Positions 12,832-24,293 of a DNA stretch of 64,000 nucleotides are shown here, piece by piece. Every line of letters starts with the position of its first letter. Within the stretch, counting starts at the first letter, position 1. The notes beneath the pieces were generated by a model that was not told the DNA's origin, ran no database searches, and worked only from the letters and a program-made list of their open reading frames with translations. Source of the stretch: Datnioides undecimradiatus (taxonomy: Eukaryota; Chordata; Actinopteri; Lobotiformes; Datnioididae); NCBI GenBank assembly GCA_008933995.1, contig WARS01000013.1, positions 7,540,329-7,604,328 of the forward strand. The letters are read 5' to 3'. The position numbers and the translations under genes were made by a program.

Positions 12832-13470
12832 CCTTTTATGTCTGCCTTCACCTGGTGGTCACCAGTGTTCAACGTCTGATAGAAATATGTTACAGTCTGC
12901 CTTTTTTGATTAACATGTGGTTTATTCTGTATTGAGATCTAGTGCTTGAAGTTGTTTTTTAACACTTTGTAGAATTCTTACTTTTTTACTTTGACAACTG
13001 TTGTCGCTTACTGCGCGTTCGAAAAGTGTTTAAGTTTAACCTGGTGACCCAACCCAGAAGTTGACCAGCACTATAAAATGTCACATGTGTAATCATCAGA
13101 GGTTAAAAAAACAACCAAGTGTTCTTATTTAATTTAAAATAGTAAGTCTGTGTGTCTAAATAACAGGTTTGTGAAGTCGGTCTTTGTCAAACAGTAATAC
13201 TGATTAAATCAGCGGGCGTTTCTATGTTTAAAAGTAGGGCATGTGAAAATGTGTATGGTAACAGGGATGTCATTTGTACCCTGTTATTCATGATAACTTG
13301 TGCATTACACAAAGTGATACTGTCTCTGTAGGATAGGGTTTTTTTGCACTTTGAAAATTTGCTGTAAGTGATAATTAATCTTCCTGCTTCCACACCATCT
13401 GTTTCATCACCTCTCTGTTTGTTGTGCTTAATCATGTAAGGGGCCAATAAATTTTTGAAACTGATATCCG
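12832..13470 (+). other. 3' UTR of the BEN-domain gene
   Basis: The stretch after the stop codon runs to AATAAA at 13446-13451, so cleavage is expected shortly after. It contains no other recognisable feature. Confidence 0.6.
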
Positions 13471-16400
13471 TCTGTTATCGTAATTTACATCAGCACAGTG
13501 AAAGTACGGCTTGCTCTCATGGGATTACAGTTTGGATTCCCCCGCAGCCAACAGATGTCAGTGCTGAGACTCATTCCACGCTCCTCTGCAAGCGATCATC
13601 AACTCCTAAAAAGTGTACCAATTTTGGAAACGATCACTCAAAGAGAAAACTAGAAACTAGATTCATAAATAAATATACTGTGTGTGAATGTATCCAACAA
13701 ATCCAACCAATACTTGTTTATTCTCATGAGCCCTGGACAGGAGAATAGAGGAGCGTGTGTGAAGACAGAAGCGTAGCAGACAGCGTGTGACAGTCACTGC
13801 CACATACTGACCGATGAAAGAGAGTGTGTGTGTTTGTGCGTGTGGGTCGTGGTTAATGACAGTGGGTGGTCGTTTGATAGAGTCTTCTCTTGAAAGATGT
13901 GATTTTCAACAATCACCGATTGCAGGCTCCTCCTCCCCCGCTCCCTCCCCCTCCTCTCACTCAAGCCAGCTGTGCTGTCTCAGTGGACGCTCAGCACATC
14001 ACCTCGTTCTCCTCCTCTGTGGTTGTGTCAGCTATCCCTGGAGAGCTGCACCGTCTATGGTTTGTTATAGTTTCCTGGTATATACCTGCAAGGTGGATCA
14101 GCACTCTCAAAGGAAAAATCTATGAATAATACCTAAGCTTAAAGGATTCATTAAAGAGTCATCACCATGATTTGGACATAATCAACTTCACAAGACTGAG
14201 AGGGAACTTTTCGGAGGAGCTACAACTGATTTTCCACATGTAAGAGTTGCTCTTTAAGTACCTGTGTGAGTAAGTAGTTATGACATTATTAACCTTGGTT
14301 TGATAATCAGTGAAATTAAAGGGATATTAATGCCAGCAACATATTTAGTGCATCTGACGGTTAAAGACACAAGGTTTAGTTATGTATCTGTTGCTATTAA
14401 TTCATTTAATTCTGTGTTATATATTTATGCTTATACATATACATATTAAAATACACAAGGTACCTGAGAATTACCAACCATGTACCATACTGAGATGTGT
14501 ATGTTTGAGAGTGTGGGAATGACTGAGACAGGATGTCCATGTTACAAATCATCTTTCAATGTACACAAACAGAAAGATGTGAGCTGATTATAAAATCATG
14601 CTGAGCAGTGCAGAGTTATTACTCTTCTGCAAACAACATGGTGAGTATTTAATTATTGTCCACGTCACTTAACAGAATGAAGTCTTTGTTTGTGATGCTG
14701 TAGTAAGAGCGCATTAAATTGATCTGAATGTGCGCTACACATCTTTGTACAGTCGTGGCATTTAGCAATCTGGTGACTTTAAACTAATACTTACTAAAAA
14801 AACAGTTCTTGAAATTTACACCACAGAGCCTTAAGACATTTAAGAGCACTCAGAGGGAAATGGTGAAGTTACAAGCCAGTGATATTCAAGAAATATTGGT
14901 GATTTCAGGTGGAACATAAACTTTTAGCATTACAGACAACGAGCCAGAAAAAGGTGCTATAACGATTCCTTCTCTCCATCACACACGGATGGAGCCGACC
15001 CTCACATGGTTACTGATGCTGTGCCTGGGCAGGATGTGGCCTGCTGCACGTTGTCATTTTACGTGAAATCTGATAAAAATCCTAACTGGACTTTGCTATC
15101 ACAGTTTCAGCACATTCACATTAAAATGGAAATGTACTGGTATTCGTTCCATATGACTTTTGGGTCTTGAAGGAAATTATTTCTCCGAGTTATTTGTCAT
15201 TTTCAATAACTTATGTCTGACTGAAATTCTGAAGAGTTTTTTTCATTACAGTAGTCCATTCAGCCACTGAAATCCTTTAGATATCCAATGCTTAATACTA
15301 CTTTTTCATTTGATGTAAAATGAATTGGAATATAGCATCTTAAATACATTAAAATTGGTTATTAACATAATTCAGAAGGTCAGCACAAAGGGTGGGATTA
15401 TGGGGTTTCCCTGTACAGGCTAAAATGCACTGTACCACAGCTTTGTGAAGGATTAAGGGACCTGCATAATTCCCTCATCCTCATTATAATATAGAAAAAA
15501 ATTGATAACAGCGATTTCTTCTCCATTAAAATGCAGCGAAAGACAGAGAACAACTCCAGCAGGTGGAAAAATCCGTTGCATGTTTCTTTGTTGAATTAAT
15601 AATTACAAAAGGTTTTAGAGATCTAATTAAACTGGAAATGACCCGAGCCTGGAAATGATCATCCTCCCCTGAAGTAAAACGTGGACTTAAAGGATGCAGC
15701 ATATGCTGGCTGCAACTGGAACATGATGAAAAAATGAGGACATCCTTACATAATAAGCATGAGAGTGTACATGTACTTGTCGGTTCTGAGGATAAATCTC
15801 ACTGCAACCGTGGCATGCCAATTGCTGTCCACCAGAGAAGATTACAGCAGGAGAGAGCATCAGTGGATCCCTGGCAGCGAGCAAGCACATGTATTTAGGA
15901 CACAGCATCCTCCACAGTCATGCGTTAAAAACCTGATTATGATTATCAGCGCAAGATGGAAGATACATGTACAATAAAGCATGATAAAGACAACACAGAG
16001 AGAAAGAAAAGCTCTCTTACTATGAACACTGACATGAAGATGTTTAAAATTCACTTAACTTTAATTTGTCGATTACATTCAGTCAATGATTTCTAGCTGT
16101 TTTTGATAAGGAATGACACAAGGATCAGGGGTCAAACTTGTCCTGGTAAGAGGTTTCCTCTTTGATGGTGCGGCGTAGGGTGACACTGAACACATATTAA
16201 TCAATGCAGCCACTTCCCCGCAGCTGGGCTAAAACAAGCACACTCATTATCTTTCATTTCAAAAGGATGGGGACGGGTGGAGGAGAGACAGGGTGTCCTC
16301 CATGAATTATTCCCATTGATCACGTCTCTCCTGCATTAAAAGAGAGCGATCACCCCTTCTTAAATATTCCCTCAAATGTAAAATGTAATTGATTAACTTA

Positions 16401-17175
16401 CCAATACCTTTAAGGTATATATGTGTGTGTTCTCTTGAGGGTTATGAGGCTGCAGTGAGGATCTCTGGTTGTTTATATTTACGTTTGTCATCAGTTGTTA
16501 TTGGTGGACTGAATAATGATGTATAAAATGAGAATTTAGTGGTGCATGCACTTGGATATCACTGTAATCAATTCAAACTTCCAAAAAGACTGGTCATAGT
16601 CAGCACTACTCAGTCCAAATATAACAATATATTTTCTGCGGTCAAACCTGATGACATCATAGCTCCGTCTGCATCATAAACAGGAGGTATGAAAGGAGGT
16701 TGAAAGATTTAATTTTTTTTAATATTACATTTGACACAGCTTGTCTCTTATACAGCTTGGCCTGTATAAGAGACAAAAAGTCAAGATATGTTGATCATCT
16801 CTGCTTCATTTTCGACCATCATTTTAAGATCTGTGTCTCACAAGACATCCAGCAGGATAGTGCAATTCTAAATCGCTTGAGTATCTGTTTAACGTTATTA
16901 AATGTGTTTGCCCTCCTAAACTGAAACAGAGTGGATATTGGACTAACATAAAACATGTAGACCCAAACACAACTCCAGATGAATGCTCGATGTTCGATAT
17001 ATCCACTGAAAAGGTGATAATGTTACTGTTGTGTTCACAGCTTGTTGCTGCTGCACCTAAGTAGATAGAGAATTGGTTATTGCTTGTTCAAAAATTTAAT
17101 CTAGTCTTTATTTTATATGATTTGACATTGATTTTATTCATCCTGTTTTAATGGACTTTATTTTCTCCAACACAG
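13471..17175. other. intergenic region between the BEN-domain gene and gpr62
   Basis: No coding exon is recognised. A C/T-rich patch lies near 13920-13970. A perfect hairpin lies at 16741-16776 and is listed separately. Several long non-repetitive, mixed-composition blocks (for example 15380-15560 and 16130-16350) could be conserved regulatory DNA, but one sequence alone cannot show that. Confidence 0.5.
16741..16776. repeat. perfect 15-bp inverted repeat with 6-nt loop
   Basis: The arm TTGTCTCTTATACAG at 16741-16755 is followed by the loop CTTGGC and the exact reverse complement at 16762-16776. The arm includes TGTCTCTTATACA, which is also found in the 19-bp Tn5 mosaic end. The natural flanks continue without interruption. 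Confidence 0.95.
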
Positions 17176-17275
17176 GAGTGACGAGGGTTTCATTTGACGT
17201 CTGTAGGATCCTTGTCCTCATTGCTGAACAATGGGGGAGTCTGCAGTGTGTACTTTGAAAGCTTTACTATGAATT
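17176..17275 (+). other. gpr62: 5' UTR of gpr62, possibly starting at a splice acceptor
   Basis: A pyrimidine-rich tract ending in acacag at 17175 suggests a 3' splice site 100 nt before the start codon, so an upstream noncoding exon may exist. I could not place that exon. Confidence 0.35.
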
Positions 17276-18556
17276 ATGGAGGAAAACAGTTCACTTCTGA
17301 CCCCTGAGTCCAATGACAGCACAGCCATTTGGGCACCGATGCCCTCAGCTCCCAGCAGACAGCTGGGCACTCTTCCCAACCCACAGACACGCTTCAAGGA
17401 CTTGATGGGGATATTTTTCATGGTGACCCTGAATGTTCTGGCACTTCTGGCCAACACTGCTGTGCTGGTTGTTGTCATCAAAGCCCCTCATCTCAGGAAA
17501 TTTGCCTTTGTGTGCCACCTGTGTGCAGTGGACCTGCTGTGTGCCATCTTGCTGATGCCTCTTGGGATTGTGTCCAGTTCTCCGTACTTTGCTGGCGTGG
17601 TGTTTACAGTAAAGGAGTGCCAGTTCTATGTCTTCCTCAACGTAACCCTCATAGCCGCCTCCATCTTCACCATCACGGCCATCAGTGTGGAGCGCTATTA
17701 CTACATCGTCCACCCCATGCGCTACGAGGTCAAGATGACGCTGAAGCTGACTGCAGCAGTGATAGTGATGGTGTGGGTGGCCTCTGCTGTGCTGGGGCTG
17801 TCCACCGTGTTTGGGTGGCCGTCCTACGGCAGCTTGAGCTCCATCAGCGCTGCACACTGCTCGCTGCATTGGAGCCACAGTGACCACAGACGAGTCTTCT
17901 CTGTGCTCTTTAGTTTCACCTGTTTCTGCCTGCCTGCGGTTGTCATTTTTGCTGTGTACTGTAATGTGTACAAGGTGGCTCGTGTGGCTGCCCGCCAGCA
18001 TGGACCTCTGCCCTTGTGGACAAACAATCACCTGAAGCATCGCTCTGACTCAATAAACAGCCAAACGACCATCATCACAACCCGCAACGCCCCACGGAGG
18101 ATTATGAGAGACCGGCCCTTCGGTGGAGGGAAAGCAGCTCTCACTCTGGTGGTTATCGTTGGCCAGTTTCTGATCTGCTGGTTGCCTTACTTTGCCTTCC
18201 ACATCCATCTGACACTAGATGCAACACCACAGATTCCCGATGACCTGGAGGAAGCAGTCACCTGGTTGGCATACTCCTCCTTTGCTATTAACCCATTTTT
18301 TTATGGACTCCTTAACAGGCAGATCAGGGAGGAACTTTGTAAGCTGAGGCGCTGCTATTCTGCCCGTCCTGTAGAGCTGGCTGTGTCCAGCCACGAGGGC
18401 TCAGGCCACGAGAACTTTCTACAGTTCCTCCACAGGACCAGCTCCACAGTAGAGACACATGCGAGCTTCACCACACCCAGTCCTAGAAGCACTCTGGATC
18501 AAACTGGGCAGACTGGTTTCAGGATACCGGGACAAATCCCAGAAGAGTTCAGTTAG
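17276..18556 (+). CDS. gpr62: orphan class A GPCR of the GPR61/GPR62 group
   Basis: This is an intronless 426-residue seven-transmembrane receptor. GPR61 and GPR62 are constitutively active orphan receptors related to the biogenic amine and melatonin receptors. The N-terminus has glycosylation sequons at N4 and N13. Segment 1 carries LLANTAVLVVV and segment 2 LCAVDLLCAILLMPLG. Segment 3 ends SVERYYYIVHPMRYEV, so the usual DRY motif is ERY, as in human GPR61. Segment 6 has CWLPYFAFH and segment 7 has NPFFYGLLNRQIREEL. Loop 3 contains VARVAARQHGPLP and FGGGKAAL, both shared with the group. The tail has NFLQFL and FRIPGQIPEE, which resemble GPR61, while AVTWLAYSSFA resembles GPR62. Proximity to rrp9 and grm2 matches human GPR62, so gpr62 is preferred; a GPR61-like paralogue is the alternative. 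Confidence 0.88.
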   Translation: MEENSSLLTPESNDSTAIWAPMPSAPSRQLGTLPNPQTRFKDLMGIFFMVTLNVLALLANTAVLVVVIKAPHLRKFAFVCHLCAVDLLCAILLMPLGIVSSSPYFAGVVFTVKECQFYVFLNVTLIAASIFTITAISVERYYYIVHPMRYEVKMTLKLTAAVIVMVWVASAVLGLSTVFGWPSYGSLSSISAAHCSLHWSHSDHRRVFSVLFSFTCFCLPAVVIFAVYCNVYKVARVAARQHGPLPLWTNNHLKHRSDSINSQTTIITTRNAPRRIMRDRPFGGGKAALTLVVIVGQFLICWLPYFAFHIHLTLDATPQIPDDLEEAVTWLAYSSFAINPFFYGLLNRQIREELCKLRRCYSARPVELAVSSHEGSGHENFLQFLHRTSSTVETHASFTTPSPRSTLDQTGQTGFRIPGQIPEEFS

Positions 18557-19250
18557 ATACTATACCTCACCATCGTGCCACAAAATACACCTGCAGGACT
18601 TTTACAGCTACAAGATAAAAAGTGATCACACACAGGGGTTAACTGTACATAATGACTCCCTGCAACATGTATGGCTATTGTACTAGTATAGAGTAAAAGT
18701 TAAGATACACCATACAGCACCAAGAGATAAACAGTTTTTGTTCATAAAACTTGACACTTTTTCACAGAGAAAACTCAGAAACAACACTGAAACAGAAAGC
18801 TAATGGACATAGTTTCCTAAATGATTGTAATGACATTTTTGGTGAAATAAGTAGCGATGAAACTAAACTTTATTTTTTCTTGTTTCTAGTTTATGTTTGT
18901 CTACAATCACACCTTATAATGGTAATGAACACGAATATCATATTATACTCACATGTAATCAGTCGACAGGTCTGCAGGTAAATACTGTTTCAGAAATAAG
19001 TGAAAACAGTCAAGACAACAAGTGCAACTATTTGTTCAATATACAATACACATTGTTTAATAAACATATGAGGTATCAATTTAGCAGCAATATTCTTTGT
19101 ACCAGTAATTCAGTATTGTCATGTTATATTTATATTGCAGGAATTATGTGAAACTTTATTTATTGGACGTTTTGCTTTAAAGGTCTAAATACATGTTGGT
19201 TCTTATCATTTGTGGATTATAATAAAGCCAATAATAATAAAGTGATTATA
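18557..19250 (+). other. gpr62: gpr62 3' UTR with two poly(A) signals
   Basis: AATAAA occurs at 19221-19226 and again at 19236-19241, about 670 nt after the stop. No other element is recognised. The end is inferred from these signals. Confidence 0.55.
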
Positions 19251-22200
19251 ACCGTGAGCTCAACAGCCAGCCTTGCCATTAAAAGTCCATCACGTGTCCT
19301 GTGAAAGCATCCTTGAGCTCACCTGGTGTGCAAGCCAAATGCGTTCAAATGTAATAAAGAGAGATTGCCACCGAGAACATGGCATGTGAATGCACGGATG
19401 GATCGATTACTGAACTGGCCTACTGGGCACAGGCACAGGGCACAAAGATGTACCCCATACAGAGTGGGGGTAAGTGGTCTTTTCCATGTCTACACCCAGG
19501 AACCGGTTGCTAGATAATCTGCCCATGGCTTAATGCGCACCTTATCTGTGCATTTCTGACATTTTGTGCGATATCTGCGACTATCTTAGTCCTGACCTCT
19601 GTGTTGTCTGTGTGTCCGCTGGTGAAAAGCCTGTAACTAAGACTGAGCCCAGTTAACACTTGATTACATAAGGACAAAATGCCATTTCATAACAGCCGAA
19701 GTGGTTGTCTCTAAAACCCCTTTAATGTGTGTACACTAGCAGATATTCAACAAGAGTACATACATATACATTAATTTAATCAATTAGCGTATATTGTTCA
19801 TAAACAAATGTGTACATATCTTGTTAAATTAGGTTAATCATTAATATAATATATAAGAAGGTTATATAATAAGTTGTTGATGTGTCTGGTGATCATTTTG
19901 AGACATTATGCAGCTTTACCACACAGATTAGACTTAAGGGATAGACGCTGGATAGACAAGCCGTTAAATGGTGACAAGTAAAAGGAACATGCTGCGCTTA
20001 ATTTTCACTAACCCTGTAAACATCATTTAGGGATATAAACATAAACCGGTAAACAAAAAGATAGAAAGATAAAGTAGAGAAGTGTGTAAAAATAACCCCT
20101 CTGCTGTCCAGTAGTGCTGATGTTGCTGGTCAAGGTAAAAAGAGAAATAACACTAGGTTGTGTACTGACAGGCAGAACACAAAGACATACCATACCCACA
20201 TTTATACAAACTGATATCTAGAAACAGGAGAAAAGGTCATTTATAGACATCATGACATGGTAAAAGCAAGATAACACAGTGCCATTTTATAGCCCCTGGC
20301 TGTAAACACATCCATGTAAGTGCTGCAGAGTAGCAATGCAACTTTGATAACGGCAGAGCCAAGTATTGTTATCAAAGCTAATATAATAAAATACTGCCAA
20401 GAGCAAGCAGTGATACACACAGAAACACACACGTACAGTTTGCAAATATGATATTACACTTGGAGGGTTGCATGGATGATGATGGATGACTAAATAACTA
20501 CTGAGTATTTTGTATCACTACTTTAGCTGCACAAAAAGTGTAACAAATGCTTAATTAGTGATGAAAACCTATTGTTTGAGTATTGAGTATTGGGTTTAAA
20601 TAATGTATTAACTGCAAACAGATAAATTGAGTGAGACAGTGTGGAATAAGATTATTTTTTTCCACTATCAAATATATTTTAAGGGGGATTTTAAAGATCT
20701 GGATGTCACTGACAATCTTTTTAATATAATAAAGTGTATGGAATACAGTCTGAAAAAGGACGTTAGATGTGAGGCTGATAAGAATAGAGTTCAAAGAGCT
20801 GAATGCCTGTTTCAATATGTGTGATTCAGTCTAATGAATATTTGAGTCTGTCCAGTCTTCGTAAGTTGCTCATTGAAGTGAAGGACCTCCCACCTCAACG
20901 GCAGCTTTTATTCAGACAAGACAATCACATCAACTGTGCATCTCTTAGGCGAAGCGTATTCATTGTAGATCAAACACAAGCCTGCTCTCTACAGAAAATG
21001 AGAATATGTGGCTTGAGATCAACAGAGCATGTTTGTTATCAGACTGTACTTAATGGTAAATCTGAAAAGACTTGATGCTCCTCTGTGCTGTATTTTGTGG
21101 TGTCTGTTTACTATAAACTTGACAAGGCCACTCTGTTGTTCCACAGACAGAGATAACGAGAGACCTACTGCTGGAGAATCAAACGGGAGAAGGTGTGATT
21201 GATGGTGCTGCCTGACAGAGTGAACCACATTATTTCATCAGACCTTCCCTCAAACAGCAATAGCATGAGCTTCCTCAGGACGGCGTGTACACATGTAACA
21301 TGACAGCTCCTCAACCATCTTCACTGAGCTCAGCGCATCCTCATGTCCAGTGCACTCAAACTAATTAAGGGCCCAAAGCCAGGAAGAGACACAAGAGAAG
21401 CTCTCGTGTCTGTCTGTCAAATATGAAGCTTCAGCTGGAGATGGGCCAAACGGTGACTGTTACTCAGTACAACAGTATCAAACACATTATATCTACTTTT
21501 GGTAAAAGCAAAAGTCACATGGTTGTATTACAGTGCTCATGTGACTGATTATTTCTTTCAGCATCATCAGGTTGCCTGATGACTCCAGGAAGTTACTGCA
21601 TCCTGCCAAGAAACAGTCTTTTCCACTTATCCTCCTTCAAAGAATATCTGAAGTGCCCTGTTGAAACAGTGAATGGCACTTACATGTCTTCCATGTCAAC
21701 AGTAGAGTGAAATAATGTGAAACTGAACTACAGCTGTTTATTTTGTAACACTAACACCACTTGAGTGGGATTTTGGAGAGAGAATTGACGGCTAAAAATA
21801 AATATGTTTTTATTCACAAATTGGCACAAATTGGTGTTTGCGTTATTCACCAGACATGATAAGTAATCAGACTGACCTATTGTACTGAAAACAGCTGGGC
21901 TGGCAGGTGCTGAGCAGGAACACTGTCTGACATCGCTCATGTCCCCCAGTAAGCTGCTGCTGTTGAGAGCAGAGGGTATGCACCATGGTTGGAGGTAAAT
22001 CAAACCACTGGTTAAAACACACAGACACACATTCCCACCACTTCCACTCAGGAATATGAAGATGTTTAATACAATGTCTGAATGTCTGCGGTCTGAGGCA
22101 GCACTTGTGACCTCTTCAGATCTGCTACTAAGTGACATATATATACCTACATGTAACACCTGAGAATGTTATGATTATGCATGTTTCATCTGCACAATTC

Positions 22201-24293
22201 ATTATTTTATTGTGAAATAGCTCATGAGATTGTCACAGATGCTAAACCCTAAAAAAACTTTGGTGAATTCCCAAAAGAATCCCAAAAAACTTTTCTTCTT
22301 AATCAGCTTCTCAATACAAACATTTTTGTATTGATTGCATTTTCTGTCTGTGCTGATGTCACAGACTTCCATGCGCTGATGTCACAGACTTCCATGCGCT
22401 GATGTCACAGACTTCCATGCACCAATCAAGACTGTTCATTTTGCCAGGCCGCTGTCAAAGAGATCTGATTACTTTTCCTCTCTTTCCTTCCTCCTCTCTC
22501 TCCCACGTTCTCTCACTAACACAAGCACATACATGCATACGCTCATCCTGTCCGGTGACCTCACCTGTGCAGCCACGGACACAAACAAAGCCCATCTGGC
22601 GAGGTGTGCAGTCCATTAGCATACCGTTGTCTCCGGCACAGACACAGGAAACTCCCTGTCATCAATACACTGTGTTCTCTCTCTGTCTTCACCCAGCAGC
22701 TAGAAATTGTCATTACCATGGAGACTGTGTAGTGCTAATTGTAGAGTAGCTCACTTGTGTTCAACTCTGAACGAATGTACAGTTTGTTACATACTCGGTA
22801 GGAGTTTGCTGCATGAAGCGATTGTTTAATATTTTGGATTAAAAACATTTTGCTGCAATAATTTGCCTGTAGTGCATTTGTCAAACTCTTGGATTCATAG
22901 CTGTCAAAACTAACATGGCATACATCAATGACCTGAATTTTATTATTTCGTACGATATTAGTGTTTTGAAGATAGGTATGATAAGTGTGAGGGGAAGACA
23001 TTTCGACGGGACAAACTTTGTACATTTATATTAATTCATCAGATTATCAGATAGCTACCTGTTGCACTGGGTCATTATTTGGTAAAGACGATGATGAGGG
23101 CAGTGTGGGATGGCTTTGTGATGAAGGTCTGGTGGCGAGCTGAGAGAAGCCTGATAAGGTCTAACTCTGTGGATTCATAGTTGACCTATTAATAGCAGAG
23201 AGGATGACTGCTTAATGGGTCCAAAGGTTGGCAGAGGTGAAATGTTTTTTCCTAAAAGCATGTTGCGAAACATATTTTACAGACAGAGTGCAGAGAACTA
23301 AGAATGCTGTTCATACTATCTGGACCTATAGGAGGACATATGTATGTTATTATGTGCAATATATCTCCTGTTGCCTTAGTACTGTGATTGATGCTGTTGG
23401 TGAACTGGAAAGAGCAAACCAAGGCAGTAATGCAACATCACAGCTGAACAAATGGCTGGTTTCTATAAGGGACTATGTGGAGACTGAGGGAGGATGGGTA
23501 CCTATCTTTTTCTCATCACAAATGTAGACTTAATTTTGTTCTAAAAAAAAACCAACCTGATAGTATTTCACACCAAAAAGGTAGATTTTGCGTGTGCTGC
23601 TGACAAATTATTCTCACTAAAATTAAATCCATCTTGATCTGCATCTTATCAAAAAAGCAGAGCTACTTTAAATGTTGACAGTTAAATGTGTCATAACATA
23701 TAAATGTTATATTCTATACAGTATATAAAGTGAGAGAAGAAGAATGAATTGTTCCTCAAGCATTAAAGAATGGCTGAGACATTTGACAAACAAAATAAAG
23801 CTGAAGAATAGCTTTAATCTCCATTAGAGTCCAGAGGGAGGCAGTATTGTCTTGCAATTCAACTCTGTTCTGACACAACGTTACTTCTACAAGTGAGAGA
23901 AGGAAATTAATTAAATCCTAGAATCAGTAAGGTGAGTAAAGCTCTATCACTAAATTTTCCAGCTGAGATTGACACGATGTGCATGATTTGTCTCATGTTG
24001 TCTCTGTGCCTGTGTGATTGCATACCCAGTCGAGTGTATACAGAGCCATCTCCATGCATAGAGTATTTATACCCCTCTCCCCCAGATAGTTCCTATCCTC
24101 CCACTGCACAGGAAAATGATCTTCACTTGAAAGACCATCTGCAAATACCATCCAGGGCACTGTAACGTTCCCAATATAACCTCACTGTGCAGCCAGCTTA
24201 GTGGTCCAGTCAGCGGCCTCAGTCTGGGCTGTAGGGGAAGGGACAGGCACACACTCTGTTCTCTACATTGTGTTTTCTTCACATGTTTGGGCC
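19251..24293. other. intergenic region between gpr62 and the caveolin gene
   Basis: No coding exon is recognised; the short open frames here have no family features. It contains the 23-bp triple repeat at 22352-22420. The last few hundred bases before 24294 should include the caveolin promoter and 5' UTR, but I cannot place the transcription start. Confidence 0.5.
22352..22420 (+). repeat. three tandem copies of a 23-bp unit
   Basis: Copies at 22352-22374, 22375-22397 and 22398-22420 are identical by eye. Each holds GCTGATGTCACAG, whose core TGATGTCA differs from the palindromic cAMP response element by one base. The array sits about 1.9 kb before the caveolin start codon. Confidence 0.95.

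Noticed and set aside
17329-17883. 184-codon + strand frame inside gpr62
   Set aside because: It is an out-of-frame shadow of the receptor; the receptor frame has all seven segments and conserved motifs.
17345-18040. 231-codon open frame on the - strand
   Set aside because: It lies antisense to the intact gpr62 coding sequence, has no family motif, and is explained by codon bias of the sense gene.
23228-23527. 99-codon + strand frame upstream of the caveolin gene
   Set aside because: It has no family features, no splice context and no similarity to a caveolin paralogue, so it does not represent a tandem cav1/cav3 gene.
24201-24293. caveolin start at the upstream in-frame ATG
   Set aside because: The extra 31 residues have no caveolin character and the downstream ATG pair has a better context (GCC before ATG).
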